Below, piece by piece: positions 7,732 through 16,358 of a stretch of DNA of 27,297 bases. Position numbers and translations under genes: made by a program. The notes beneath the pieces are model-generated. The model was given only the letters and a program-made list of their open reading frames with translations. It was not told the DNA's origin and made no database searches. The stretch is from contig CALVJU010000042.1 of NCBI GenBank assembly GCA_944332375.1, positions 1 to 27,297 of the forward strand. Reading direction: 5' to 3'. Position 1 is the first letter of the stretch, and every line of letters starts with the position of its first letter. Source of the DNA: an uncultured Bacilli bacterium. Its GTDB lineage: Bacteria; Bacillota_I; Bacilli_A; RF39; UBA660.

Positions 7732-10131
7732 ATGACAGATATTATGGAAGATGCTACTGTAGAACTACAGGTAGTAAAAAGAAATGGTAAAAAGGTTGAT
7801 TTTGATGGAACAAAAATTGCCATGACAATCAAAAAAGGATTTGATAGTTTAATTCCTGATGTTGATAATGCGACATTACAGGATGTAGGATATAGTGAGA
7901 AAGATATTAATAAGGTATATCACGCAGTGATGGACCGTATTAAAAAAGAATTTAAAGATGAAGAAAGAATTAAAATTGAAACAATTCAAGATTTGATAGA
8001 GGATGAACTTCAAAAGAAACATTATCAAGATGTTTATGAGTCATTTAAATCTTATCGTGAAAGAAGAACACAATCTCGTGAAGCATTTGCTGATAATAAG
8101 AGATTGCACAAATTCTTAAAGAATATTGAGAACTTAGGTTTAAAATCATCGCATGAAGAAAATACCAAAAGAGAGAATGGAAACGTCGATGGAGATACTG
8201 CTATGGGAACGATGCTTCAATTAGGAGCAACGATTTCTAAAGAGTTTACGAAAGCTTATTTGATGAAACGTAAATTTGCAGATGCTCATGATGAAGGAGC
8301 AATCCACATTCACGATATGGATTTTATGGCAATGGGTACAACGACTTGTTGTCAAATCGATTTGAGCCGTTTATTTAAAGATGGTTTTTCAACAGGACAT
8401 GGTCATTTAAGAGAACCACAAGATATTATGTCTTATGCAGCACTTGCCGCAATTGCAATTCAAGCAAACCAAAATGATCAACATGGTGGACAAGCAATTC
8501 CTGCATTTGATTATTATTTAGCGCCTGGTGTATTAAAGACATTCAAGAAACAATTTAAACAAATTATGAATGATTATCTTGATTTAGAAGGTTTAAAACC
8601 ACTTGTCAATATGGAGAAACTTGCTAAAGATATTTCTAAATTAACAACGATTGAAATCGATATTGATGAGTTTGATACTTATTCTAAAGGAAGTGAAAAA
8701 GTACATCATATGCTTGCTTTAGGATATGAAAAGGCACTACAAAAAACAGAACGTATTACTTATCAAGCAATGGAAGCATTTATCCACAATTTAAATACAA
8801 TGCATTCTAGAGCTGGAGCACAAGTTCCATTTTCAAGTATTAACTTTGGAACAGATACTTCTCCAGAAGGAAGAATGGTTATGAAAAATTATTTACTTGC
8901 TTTGGATGCAGGACTTGGTCATGGTGAGACACCTATTTTCCCAATTTCTATTTTCAAAGTAAAAGAAGGAATCAATTATAATCCTGGAGAACCAAATTAT
9001 GATTTATTCCATTTATCATGTGAAGTATCCGCAAAAAGATTATTCCCTAACTTCTCATTTATTGATGCTCCATTCAATCTTCAATTCTATAAAGAAGGAG
9101 ATCCAAAAACAGAAGTTGCTTATATGGGATGCCGTACACGTGTTATGGGGGATGTTACAGATCCAGATAATCAAGTTACTCCAGGACGTGGAAACTTATC
9201 ATTTACATCAATCAATCTTCCAAGATTAGGTATTAAACATGGTATCATTACAAATGAGAAAACAGATATGGATGGTTTCTATCAAGAACTTGGTGATTTG
9301 ATGGAACTTGTAAAAGATCAATTGTTAGAACGTTTTGAATTACAATGTAGAAAACATGTTTATAACTTTCCATTCTTATTAGGACAAGGAGTATGGACAG
9401 ATGGAGATAAATTAAAACCAAATGATCGTATTCGTAAGTTATTAAAACATGGTACTTTAACATTTGGATTTATTGGACTTGCTGAATGTTTAAAAGCTTT
9501 AATTGGTAAACATCAAGGAGAAAGTGCAGAGGCACAAAAATTAGGACTTGAAATCATCGGATTTATGCGTGATAAAGCAGATGAATACTCAAAACAATAT
9601 AATTTAAATTTCTCATTGATCGCAACTCCAGCAGAAGGTCTTGCCGGAAGATTTGTTAATATTGATAAAGCAATTTACGGAAAAATTAAAGGTGTTACAG
9701 ACCGTGAATACTATACAAATTCATTCCATGTCCCTGTATACTATAATATTTCTGCTGCAAAGAAAATCGAAATTGAAGCACCATATCATGCACTAACCAA
9801 TGGTGGACATATTACTTACATCGAGTTAGATGGAGATACTACTGAAAATGTAGAAGCATTTGAAAAAGTAGTACGTTTAATGAAAGATGCAGGAATTGGA
9901 TATGGAGCAATCAATCATCCAGTTGATCGTGATCCTGTATGCGGATTCAATGGAGTCATTAACGATAAATGTCCAGGATGTGGAAGAGAAGAAGGAGACG
10001 TTCATTTTGAAAGAATTCGTCGTATTACAGGTTATTTAGTTGGAACGGTAGATCGTTTCAATAATGGAAAACGTGCTGAAGAGAGAGACCGTGTAAAACA
10101 TACATTAAATTTTAAAAATGCAAAAAATTAG
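7732..10131 (+). CDS. nrdD: Anaerobic ribonucleoside-triphosphate reductase (class III)
   Basis: Oxygen-sensitive glycyl-radical enzyme that reduces ribonucleoside triphosphates to deoxyribonucleotides; its radical is installed by NrdG. The 799-aa protein has an N-terminal ATP-cone (about 10-100, VVKRNGKKVDFDG at its start) as the allosteric domain, then the large catalytic barrel with CCQIDL, the NFGTDTSPEG loop and YMGCRTRV (candidate active-site Cys). The C-terminus holds a metal-site region with DPVCG and CPGCG, then RRITGYL, whose Gly is the expected radical site. The metal-site region shows three cysteines with Asp (DRDPVCG) where a fourth ligand might be; this may be a normal family variant. 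The ATG at 7732 is fixed by AGGAGG and the promoter. The last 14 nt overlap nrdG, indicating one operon. Confidence 0.97.
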   Translation: MTDIMEDATVELQVVKRNGKKVDFDGTKIAMTIKKGFDSLIPDVDNATLQDVGYSEKDINKVYHAVMDRIKKEFKDEERIKIETIQDLIEDELQKKHYQDVYESFKSYRERRTQSREAFADNKRLHKFLKNIENLGLKSSHEENTKRENGNVDGDTAMGTMLQLGATISKEFTKAYLMKRKFADAHDEGAIHIHDMDFMAMGTTTCCQIDLSRLFKDGFSTGHGHLREPQDIMSYAALAAIAIQANQNDQHGGQAIPAFDYYLAPGVLKTFKKQFKQIMNDYLDLEGLKPLVNMEKLAKDISKLTTIEIDIDEFDTYSKGSEKVHHMLALGYEKALQKTERITYQAMEAFIHNLNTMHSRAGAQVPFSSINFGTDTSPEGRMVMKNYLLALDAGLGHGETPIFPISIFKVKEGINYNPGEPNYDLFHLSCEVSAKRLFPNFSFIDAPFNLQFYKEGDPKTEVAYMGCRTRVMGDVTDPDNQVTPGRGNLSFTSINLPRLGIKHGIITNEKTDMDGFYQELGDLMELVKDQLLERFELQCRKHVYNFPFLLGQGVWTDGDKLKPNDRIRKLLKHGTLTFGFIGLAECLKALIGKHQGESAEAQKLGLEIIGFMRDKADEYSKQYNLNFSLIATPAEGLAGRFVNIDKAIYGKIKGVTDREYYTNSFHVPVYYNISAAKKIEIEAPYHALTNGGHITYIELDGDTTENVEAFEKVVRLMKDAGIGYGAINHPVDRDPVCGFNGVINDKCPGCGREEGDVHFERIRRITGYLVGTVDRFNNGKRAEERDRVKHTLNFKNAKN

Positions 10132-10684
10132 ACTTGCCATTCCTCTACAAACAGATAGTATTGTAGATGGTCCAGGAATTCGTGCTGTTGTTTGGACACA
10201 AGGTTGTGGACATCACTGTAAAGGATGTCATAACCAAGAAACTTGGGACTTTCAAGGGGGAGCACTCTATGATATTGATACCGTAAAACAAGATATCAAA
10301 GCATTAGAAAATCATGATGGTATTACATTATCTGGTGGTGATCCTCTTTTCCAAGCTCAGGCTTGTTATGAACTAGCAAAGTACGCAAAAGAATTAGGAC
10401 TCAATGTTTGGTGTTACACAGGTTTTACATTTGAACAATTGCTTTCCATGAAAGAAAAAGAACCTTATATCTTAAAATTATTAGAACAAGTTGATGTTTT
10501 AGTAGATGGACGTTTTGAATTAGCGCAAAAAAGCTTAAATTTAAAATTTAAAGGATCTCGTAATCAGAGAATTATCGATGTTCCAACAAGTTTAGAACTA
10601 GGTCAAGCTGTTGTAATTCATAAATATGATCAGGAAAAAGTTTGGAAGCAAAGATATCAAAAACCAGAGTTCCTTTACATTTAG
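10118..10684 (+). CDS. nrdG: Anaerobic ribonucleotide reductase-activating protein
   Basis: Radical-SAM activase that uses a [4Fe-4S] cluster and S-adenosylmethionine to generate the glycyl radical on NrdD. The 188-aa sequence carries the cluster motif as CGHHCKGC (C-x3-C-x2-C) near residues 30-37, preceded by IVDGPGIRAVVWTQG, and the SGGDP motif characteristic of the family. The start overlaps the last 14 nt of nrdD, so translation is coupled, and the operon ends in a terminator that begins on the last base of the stop codon. Length is slightly above the common 155-175 aa. The partner and operon order make the assignment secure. Confidence 0.96.
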   Translation: MQKIRLAIPLQTDSIVDGPGIRAVVWTQGCGHHCKGCHNQETWDFQGGALYDIDTVKQDIKALENHDGITLSGGDPLFQAQACYELAKYAKELGLNVWCYTGFTFEQLLSMKEKEPYILKLLEQVDVLVDGRFELAQKSLNLKFKGSRNQRIIDVPTSLELGQAVVIHKYDQEKVWKQRYQKPEFLYI

Positions 10685-10720
10685 AAATTATAGATACCCA
10701 CTATAATTTCTTTTCTTTTT
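10684..10720 (+). terminator. Terminator of the nrdDG operon
   Basis: A perfect 10-bp stem (GAAATTATAG 10684-10693 with CTATAATTTC 10701-10710), a 7-nt loop ATACCCA, then TTTTCTTTTT. Confidence 0.88.
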
Positions 10721-10730
10721 TGAGAAAATA

Positions 10731-10739
10731 TGCTATGAT
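10731..10739 (+). promoter_or_regulatory. Extended -10 promoter of the tyrosine-rich protein gene
   Basis: TGCTATGAT is an extended -10 (TGn plus TATGAT) starting 11 nt after the preceding terminator tail. It is 24 nt from the ATG at 10764. No good -35 is visible. Confidence 0.5.
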
Positions 10740-10763
10740 TTTAGTAAGTAAGAGGTGGACAAA

Positions 10764-12095
10764 ATGAAACAAGAAGGTTATTTAGATGAAAAAGGACAAC
10801 CGATTGTCAAAGAACCAATTGATCCCAAGAAACTAATCCGTAATATTTCAATTGTAGTTCTCGTTGTTCTTATTGTCGTTTTTATCGCAATCTTTCTTTA
10901 TAATAAAAGTCGTAATGATAAATGTACATCCATTGAATCTCGTTTTATGGAAGCTGCTTTAAAAATCGCGGAAAATGATGAAAAACTTCCTGCTTTAAAT
11001 GGAGATGAAGTAACGATTTCTTCTGATGAGATCAAAGAAAAAGGAAACATCAACCGTGATGATATTACTTTGAATGAAAATGTTTGCAATGGTACAGTAA
11101 CGATTACGAAAGTAAAAGGTGATTATGTTACTGTCGCAACCCTAACAAATTGTGATTACTGTACAACTGATGAACGCTATGGTGATTTTGGTGATTGGAC
11201 AGATACAGAACCAAAAGAAGGGGATTATGTTGAAGTAAAAACAACTTATAACTATTATACTTATGAAGATTACTATACAGAGTATTCAAAATGGATCAAA
11301 GAAGAAGATGTAGAAACAAAAAAAGATAAAGAATATGATATTTATATGCCTATAAATGAAGATATTATTCCAGAAGTGCCTGAACCAGGAGAACTGATTG
11401 CGATTGAACAAGATACAAAAAATACGTATTCTTATCGTGATAAACGTTGGAAGTATTATGCAAATTTAAATGATAATTATTCCGCGTATTCTAATGAACC
11501 AGTAGCAGGGTATGCTTATAAAGATGAAGATTCTAAAATAGAATCAGAACCAAGTGATTGGTCTCCAAACTATCCAGATGAAAAAGATTATCGTGTTATT
11601 CACAGGGAAACTGGATATCGTTGGTATAAAGAAGTCGATGGTGAAAAAGAATACTGGGAGAATGGAAGGTATTATCCAACCAGTCCAGGGGATGATTATA
11701 TTCAAGATGAGGAAAAAGAGATTACACTTTATTCTTATGTAGATGATTTGTATCGTTATTATAATGGAGTAGAAAGAGATTATAGTACATATCGTTCTGA
11801 ACCATTAGAAAGTCGTCCATATCGTGATGATGAAACCATGATCTATACCAATTGGAGTATGTATCGTGATGAATCAAAAATAGATAGTAGTAATAGTTAT
11901 TATCGTGAAGAGAGAATTAATGTAAATTCTAGATATCGTGTAAAGTATCGTATTAATTCTGTTTTATACTTACAAAATTATTTAGAAAAAGAAGATTTTG
12001 AAAAAGAAATTGGTATGACGGTAGAAGAATTAAATAATACGCCAAATACAGTGATTCGAAGAGAATATCAATACCGTTATCGTAAAGTAAAATAA
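10764..12095 (+). CDS. Membrane-anchored tyrosine-rich protein, function unknown
   Basis: I do not recognise this 443-aa protein. It has a short cytoplasmic N-terminus (about 1-23), one strong membrane helix (about 24-46), then a large, presumably extracellular, acidic part. Residues about 50-140 carry four cysteines and a pattern (a Cys, then GTVTI, then a second Cys cluster CDYC) loosely like pseudopilin or surface-protein domains; that resemblance is weak. Residues about 145-430 are very rich in Tyr, with Arg, Asp and Glu, and contain a degenerate duplication: about 220-262 and 321-363 share the order YSY, YY, Y-x-x-Y, EP, Y-R/K-D and W. A GTG at 10755 is in frame, but AGAGGTGG (10751-10758) fits the ATG at 10764 and a GTG start would lie almost at the transcript end. 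It stands alone between two terminators. Confidence 0.85.
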   Translation: MKQEGYLDEKGQPIVKEPIDPKKLIRNISIVVLVVLIVVFIAIFLYNKSRNDKCTSIESRFMEAALKIAENDEKLPALNGDEVTISSDEIKEKGNINRDDITLNENVCNGTVTITKVKGDYVTVATLTNCDYCTTDERYGDFGDWTDTEPKEGDYVEVKTTYNYYTYEDYYTEYSKWIKEEDVETKKDKEYDIYMPINEDIIPEVPEPGELIAIEQDTKNTYSYRDKRWKYYANLNDNYSAYSNEPVAGYAYKDEDSKIESEPSDWSPNYPDEKDYRVIHRETGYRWYKEVDGEKEYWENGRYYPTSPGDDYIQDEEKEITLYSYVDDLYRYYNGVERDYSTYRSEPLESRPYRDDETMIYTNWSMYRDESKIDSSNSYYREERINVNSRYRVKYRINSVLYLQNYLEKEDFEKEIGMTVEELNNTPNTVIRREYQYRYRKVK

Positions 12096-12120
12096 ATCTC
12101 GGTTTGTCCCGAGATTTTTT
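12094..12120 (+). terminator. Terminator of the tyrosine-rich protein gene
   Basis: AAATCTCGG (12094-12102) pairs perfectly with CCGAGATTT (12109-12117), 9 bp around a 6-nt loop, in a T-rich tail (12115-12120). Confidence 0.88.
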
Positions 12121-12124
12121 AATG

Positions 12125-12580
12125 TTAGAGATAAAATTCATCTACTTGTGGCTCTAATTGAATCAGTGTTTCTTTTCTCTTCATATTTTTCAGTGTTTTA
12201 AAAATTGATTTTGCTTGATCTTCTTTTAGAAAATCAAACAGAGATACGATGCCCACAAGCTTTTTCTCATCTGTTACTAATAATCGTGTTACTTTCTCTT
12301 TCTTCATCATTTCTAGTGCCTCTTTGATACTTTTTTTCTTATCAATCGCACAAACATGTTTTGTCATGTAGTCTTTGACCTGACAATTTTTCTTTTCTTT
12401 GTTAGCAATCGCACGAATCACTAAATCCCGATCCGTAATGACACCAACAACCTTTTTTTCTTTATTTACGACAGGTAAAAAACCAATCTCATATTCTTTC
12501 ATTTTTTCCGCAACCATTCCAATCGTATCTGTCTCATAACAGACAATTGGATTCGTTGATACTTTTACATTCATATCCAT
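12125..12580 (-). CDS. Twin CBS-domain protein
   Basis: A 151-aa protein made of two tandem CBS domains (about 8-60 and 70-122), which normally bind adenine nucleotides and sense energy state or salt. Typical CBS signatures are visible twice: GFLPVVN with VGVITDRDLV, and TRLLVTD with LVGIVSLFDFL. No second functional domain is fused, so it is a stand-alone CBS protein of the YhcV/CcpN-partner-like size class; the specific partner cannot be named. The start ATG (12578-12580) follows AGGGTGATC, the same extended ribosome-binding site used by polC and the second vanY gene. It faces the terminator of the tyrosine-rich gene and is divergent from yunB. A TACTAT at 12595-12600 (minus) could be its -10. 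Confidence 0.88.
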   Translation of the reverse strand: MDMNVKVSTNPIVCYETDTIGMVAEKMKEYEIGFLPVVNKEKKVVGVITDRDLVIRAIANKEKKNCQVKDYMTKHVCAIDKKKSIKEALEMMKKEKVTRLLVTDEKKLVGIVSLFDFLKEDQAKSIFKTLKNMKRKETLIQLEPQVDEFYL

Positions 12581-12594
12581 ATGATCACCCTTTT

Positions 12595-12627
12595 ATAGTA
12601 TCTTCTGATTCATATTTTTTATACTAT
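12595..12627. promoter_or_regulatory. Dyad in the CBS-protein/yunB divergent promoter region
   Basis: ATAGTAT (12595-12601) is the inverse of ATACTAT (12621-12627), 19 nt apart, in the 72-bp gap between two divergent genes. Each arm could be part of a -10 element for the gene on its side. An operator role is speculative. Confidence 0.3.
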
Positions 12628-12652
12628 GGAATAGGATAAAATAGGTGAAACT

Positions 12653-13438
12653 ATGTCTCGAAGAATGAATTTAAGAAGAAAGCATCTCTTGTTTGATAAA
12701 AATAAAAAAAGAAGTAAGAAAAAACTTCTATTTGTTCTCCTTTCTCTCCTTATTCTTACAGTAATACTTGTTTTCTCGTATTTGAATCGCGTTCTATCTC
12801 CTTTTTTAGAAGAATATGCCCAAACAGAAATGAAGAAGATTTCTAATTTGATTTTAAATCAATCACTTAGTCAAGAGGTCAAGGAGAGTATGGATGTGGA
12901 TGATTTGTATGTTGTTGGAAAAGATGAGAATGGAACGATTACTTCTATTGATTTAAATGGCCCTCTGGTAAATGATTTACTTGGTAAAGTTACGAGAAAA
13001 GTCAGTGAAGATTTTCAACTTGTGCAAGAGGGAAAGATCGACCATTTATCTTATTACGAAGATGCATTAGAAAATACTTCATTAGATCAAGATGCCCTGA
13101 AAGAAGGGATTATTTTTTATATTCCGACTGGACTAGCTTTTCGAAATGTTTTTTTATCAAATTTAGGACCAAGAGTTCCCGTAAGATTTCGTTTAACTGG
13201 TGAAGTAGGAAGTCGGGTCGATACCAAGATTACTAATTATGGAATTAATAATGCATTATTAGAAATTAATTTACACGTCGAATTAACAGAGATGTTATTA
13301 CTTCCTTTTTCAACTTCTTCTGTCAAAGTAGAAGCAGATTATTTACTGGGAGTCAAAATGATGGAAGGAACTGTGCCAGATACTTATTTTTCAGGAATTC
13401 AAAACCAATCTGAGACTGTTTTTCACCAAGTTTCTTAA
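12653..13438 (+). CDS. yunB: YunB family sporulation-associated membrane protein
   Basis: The 261-aa protein has a Lys/Arg-rich N-terminus, one membrane helix (about 24-43) and an outer domain matching the YunB family. Family-like stretches are EEYAQTEMKKISNLILN, where YunB proteins carry an A/E-rich helix; IPTGLAF and LSNLGPRVPVRFRLTGEV; and TNYGINNALLEINLHVELT, followed by LPFSTSSVKVEA. YunB is sporulation-associated in Bacillus subtilis, with no known enzymatic role. This relies on recognition from memory, but several motifs agree in order. The ATG lies 4 nt after AGGTGA. The next genes are yutD and polA on the same strand; no terminator separates them, but yutD has its own promoter. An internal ATG at 12665 is a less likely alternative start. 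Confidence 0.85.
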   Translation: MSRRMNLRRKHLLFDKNKKRSKKKLLFVLLSLLILTVILVFSYLNRVLSPFLEEYAQTEMKKISNLILNQSLSQEVKESMDVDDLYVVGKDENGTITSIDLNGPLVNDLLGKVTRKVSEDFQLVQEGKIDHLSYYEDALENTSLDQDALKEGIIFYIPTGLAFRNVFLSNLGPRVPVRFRLTGEVGSRVDTKITNYGINNALLEINLHVELTEMLLLPFSTSSVKVEADYLLGVKMMEGTVPDTYFSGIQNQSETVFHQVS

Positions 13439-13444
13439 AAAACA

Positions 13445-13453
13445 TGTTATAAT
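13445..13453 (+). promoter_or_regulatory. Extended -10 promoter of yutD-polA
   Basis: TGTTATAAT is a perfect extended -10 (TGn plus TATAAT). No -35 is evident. The predicted transcript start near 13460 falls 2 nt past the in-frame TTG at 13458, so that codon cannot be the start of the transcript's first gene. The 12-mer ACATGTTATAAT (13442-13453) recurs exactly at the serS promoter. Confidence 0.65.
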
Positions 13454-13472
13454 ATTTTTGGATGTGGTGAAT

Positions 13473-13754
13473 GTGAAGATAGAAAAATTTTTAGATCAAA
13501 AATATCAAATCATAGAAGATGAGAAAAATGGTTTTGAAAGAGAAAGTGTAGAACACTTATTCACAGATTACTTTTTAGACTATGATTATATCATTGGCGA
13601 TTGGTCTTATGGAAAATTACGTTTAAAAGGATTCTGTGATAAAACAAATCCAAAATATAATACGAAAAATGATATCAACCAAAAAGAGAATTATCTGAAA
13701 ACGTATTGTGCTTATCAATGTAGATATTTCGTATTGAAAAAGGTGGTAGAATGA
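13473..13754 (+). CDS. yutD: YutD family protein (DUF1027)
   Basis: A 93-aa protein of the YutD family, widespread in Bacilli and of unknown biochemical function. Recognisable features are the N-terminal strand (KYQIIEDEKNGF), YDYIIGDWSYGKLRLKGF (the family's most conserved block) and a C-terminal CAYQCRYFVLKK with two cysteines. I chose the GTG at 13473, which follows GGTGA closely and lies downstream of the extended -10 promoter; the frame is open further up to a TTG at 13458, but that position lies at or before the predicted transcript start. Its TGA stop overlaps the polA ATG by 4 nt (ATGA), so the two are translationally coupled. TGA ending this conserved protein at the expected place supports the standard bacterial code. 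Confidence 0.85.
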   Translation: MKIEKFLDQKYQIIEDEKNGFERESVEHLFTDYFLDYDYIIGDWSYGKLRLKGFCDKTNPKYNTKNDINQKENYLKTYCAYQCRYFVLKKVVE

Positions 13755-16345
13755 AAAAGATTATTTTAGTAGATGGAAATAATTTATTATTTCGAAGTTA
13801 TTATGCAACTGCGTACAGTGGTAATTTTATGAAGAATTCAAAAGGATTTCCAACCAATGCCTTGTTTGGATTTCATAATATGTTAACTAAAATTATCAAC
13901 GAAGAGAATCCAGAATATATGATTGTTGCTTTTGATAAAGGAAAAACATTTCGTCATGAAGAGTATCAAGATTATAAGGGTGGGAGAATCGAAACGCCAG
14001 ATGAATTAAAAAAACAGTTTCCTATTGCCAGAAAGTTAGTAACTCTCTTAGGTTATACGTATTATGAGATTGATAATTATGAAGCGGATGATATTATAGG
14101 GACTTTTGCTGCTTACTGTGATCAAGATGATGAAGTTATTGGAACCATTGTCTCTAGTGATAAAGACTTATTACAGTTGATCAGTGATGATGTAGATATG
14201 AAACTTTTGAAACAAAAAGATTCTATTCGTTACAACAAAGAAACCTTTTTCGAAGATTATGGAATTATGCCAGAAAGAGTTGTAGATTTAAAAGCACTAG
14301 AAGGAGATCCTTCTGATAATATTCCTGGAGTAAAAGGAATTGGAGAAAAGACAGCATTAAAACTATTGCGTAAATATGGAACCTTAGATGGCATTTATGA
14401 ACATATTGATGAGATTAAGGGAAGTGTTCATGATAAGTTGGTACAAGATAAAGAGCATGCTTATCAAAGCTACCATCTCGCAACTATTGTAAAAAATGTT
14501 GATATGGAAATTTCTATAGAAGATACAAAATGTCGAGAACGAGATCATGAGAACTTAGAAAAACTATACGAAGAATTAGAATTTTATTCTTTCCTAAAGA
14601 AAGAAAAAGAATATCAGAAAAAGGAACCAGAAAAAGTAGAAAACGTTCCAATCGTACAAAGTATAGATGAAATTCAAGTAGAAGGGGATTGTGCAGTCTA
14701 TTTAGAACTTTTAGGAACCAACTATCATAATAGTGAAATCTTAGGAATGGCTGTTTATGATGGAACCCATTTACAATTTATTCCAAAAGAAATTTTAGTA
14801 CAAGCTCCGAAGTTTTTATTAGAAAATGAGAAATGTACTTACGATGCGAAAAAAGTCTATGTCGCTTTGAAATGGTTAGGAATAGAAATCGATCAGATTA
14901 CATTTGACAGTATGATTGCCGCATCTTTATTAGACTACAATGTAAAAGATGATATTAGTTATCTTGCTAATAATTTTGATTATCAAATTCCATTTTATGA
15001 AACAATTTATGGGAAAACAAAATTAAAAGCTCCAAAATTAGAAGAAGTTGCCTTGTATGCTGGACAGAAAGCAAAATTTATTTACGAGACGAAAGAACAA
15101 TTGATACAGAAGCTAAAAGAGGAAGAAGTATACCAGTTATATCAAGAAATAGAACATCCACTTGCTTTTGTATTAGGAGACATGGAATTCCAAGGTGTTC
15201 ATCTCAATCAAGAAACGTTAAAAGAGATGGGAGAAGAAATCAAAGAAAAAGTAAAGAAATTAGAAAAGGAAATCTATGATCTAGCAGGTTGTGAGTTTTT
15301 AATTACTTCGCCAAAAGAATTAGGAACGATTCTATTTGAAAAACTAGGCTTACCACATGGCAAAAAAGGAGCAAGAGGATATTCTACAGCCGCTGATGTA
15401 TTAGAAAAATTAAAAGACGTTCATCCAATCATTCCTAAGATATTAGATTATCGGATGATTACAAAGTTATATACTACTTATATTGAAGGGTTATTAAATG
15501 TTGTAAAAGAAGATGGAAAAATCCATACCATTTATACACAGACATTAACAAGAACAGGACGTCTTTCTTCAATGGAACCAAACTTACAAAATATTCCTGT
15601 TCGTACGGAATATGGAAGACTGATTCGTAAAGCATTTGTTCCAAGTGAACACTGTGTGATTCTCGGTGGAGATTATTCACAAATTGAACTGCGTATTTTG
15701 GCGCATATGTCTGGTGTACAAGCTTTGATTGATGCTTTTCATCAAGGAATGGATATTCATACCAAAACGGCAAGTGATATCTTTCACGTTGCTAAAGAAG
15801 ATGTGACAAAACAGATGAGAAGGGTAGCAAAAGCAGTAAACTTTGGAATTATCTATGGAATTAGTAGTTTTGGATTAAGTGAAAATTTAAATATCAGTGT
15901 TGGAGAAGCAAAACACTTTATCGATCATTACTTAGAAACGTATCCAGGAATTCAAGAATATATGGATCAACAGATTAAAAAGGCATATCAAGATGGATAT
16001 GTACAGACACTTTTCCACAGGAAAAGAGTCATTACAGAGTTAAAGAATAGTAATTATATGATTCGTCATCAAGGAGAGAGAATGGCACTGAATACCCCAA
16101 TTCAGGGAACCAGTGCGGATATTATTAAAAAAGCAATGGTAGATATTGGAAAAGAATTGAAATTGAGAAACCTAAAAACCAAGATGATATTACAAGTCCA
16201 CGATGAATTGTTGTTTGACTGTGCGGAAGATGAAATCGAGACAGTAAAAGCATTAATTCAAGAAAAAATGGAACATGTAATCCAGTTAAAAGTCCCATTA
16301 AAAGTCGATATTGCCTATGGAAAAAGTTGGTATGAAGCCAAATAA
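13751..16345 (+). CDS. polA: DNA polymerase I
   Basis: Repair and Okazaki-fragment polymerase, 864 aa, full length. The N-terminal 5' nuclease/FEN domain (about 1-290) shows ILVDGNNLLFRSY, EADDIIGTFA, SSDKDLLQL and the helix-hairpin-helix GVKGIGEKTALKLL with its acidic metal ligands. A middle region (about 305-470) corresponds to the 3'-5' exonuclease fold, but the catalytic D-x-E is not present (AVYLELLG stands at that place), so proofreading is probably lost, as in Bacillus-type Pol I. The polymerase domain (about 470-864) has motif A DYSQIELR (about 640), motif B around RRVAKAVNFGIIYG (about 690) and motif C QVHDELLFD (about 817). The start overlaps the yutD stop (ATGA) behind a GGTGG-like ribosome-binding site. 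The following gene starts 13 nt downstream, with its Shine-Dalgarno overlapping the polA stop. Confidence 0.98.
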   Translation: MKKIILVDGNNLLFRSYYATAYSGNFMKNSKGFPTNALFGFHNMLTKIINEENPEYMIVAFDKGKTFRHEEYQDYKGGRIETPDELKKQFPIARKLVTLLGYTYYEIDNYEADDIIGTFAAYCDQDDEVIGTIVSSDKDLLQLISDDVDMKLLKQKDSIRYNKETFFEDYGIMPERVVDLKALEGDPSDNIPGVKGIGEKTALKLLRKYGTLDGIYEHIDEIKGSVHDKLVQDKEHAYQSYHLATIVKNVDMEISIEDTKCRERDHENLEKLYEELEFYSFLKKEKEYQKKEPEKVENVPIVQSIDEIQVEGDCAVYLELLGTNYHNSEILGMAVYDGTHLQFIPKEILVQAPKFLLENEKCTYDAKKVYVALKWLGIEIDQITFDSMIAASLLDYNVKDDISYLANNFDYQIPFYETIYGKTKLKAPKLEEVALYAGQKAKFIYETKEQLIQKLKEEEVYQLYQEIEHPLAFVLGDMEFQGVHLNQETLKEMGEEIKEKVKKLEKEIYDLAGCEFLITSPKELGTILFEKLGLPHGKKGARGYSTAADVLEKLKDVHPIIPKILDYRMITKLYTTYIEGLLNVVKEDGKIHTIYTQTLTRTGRLSSMEPNLQNIPVRTEYGRLIRKAFVPSEHCVILGGDYSQIELRILAHMSGVQALIDAFHQGMDIHTKTASDIFHVAKEDVTKQMRRVAKAVNFGIIYGISSFGLSENLNISVGEAKHFIDHYLETYPGIQEYMDQQIKKAYQDGYVQTLFHRKRVITELKNSNYMIRHQGERMALNTPIQGTSADIIKKAMVDIGKELKLRNLKTKMILQVHDELLFDCAEDEIETVKALIQEKMEHVIQLKVPLKVDIAYGKSWYEAK

Positions 16346-16358
16346 AGGAGGAAACAGT

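Noticed and set aside
13458..13472. TTG at 13458 as the yutD start
   Set aside because: It lies at or before the predicted transcript start, only 5 nt behind the TATAAT, and has no ribosome-binding site.
13751..16345. Active 3'-5' exonuclease in DNA polymerase I
   Set aside because: The catalytic D-x-E is missing at the expected place; this is a known state for Bacillus-type enzymes and not novel.
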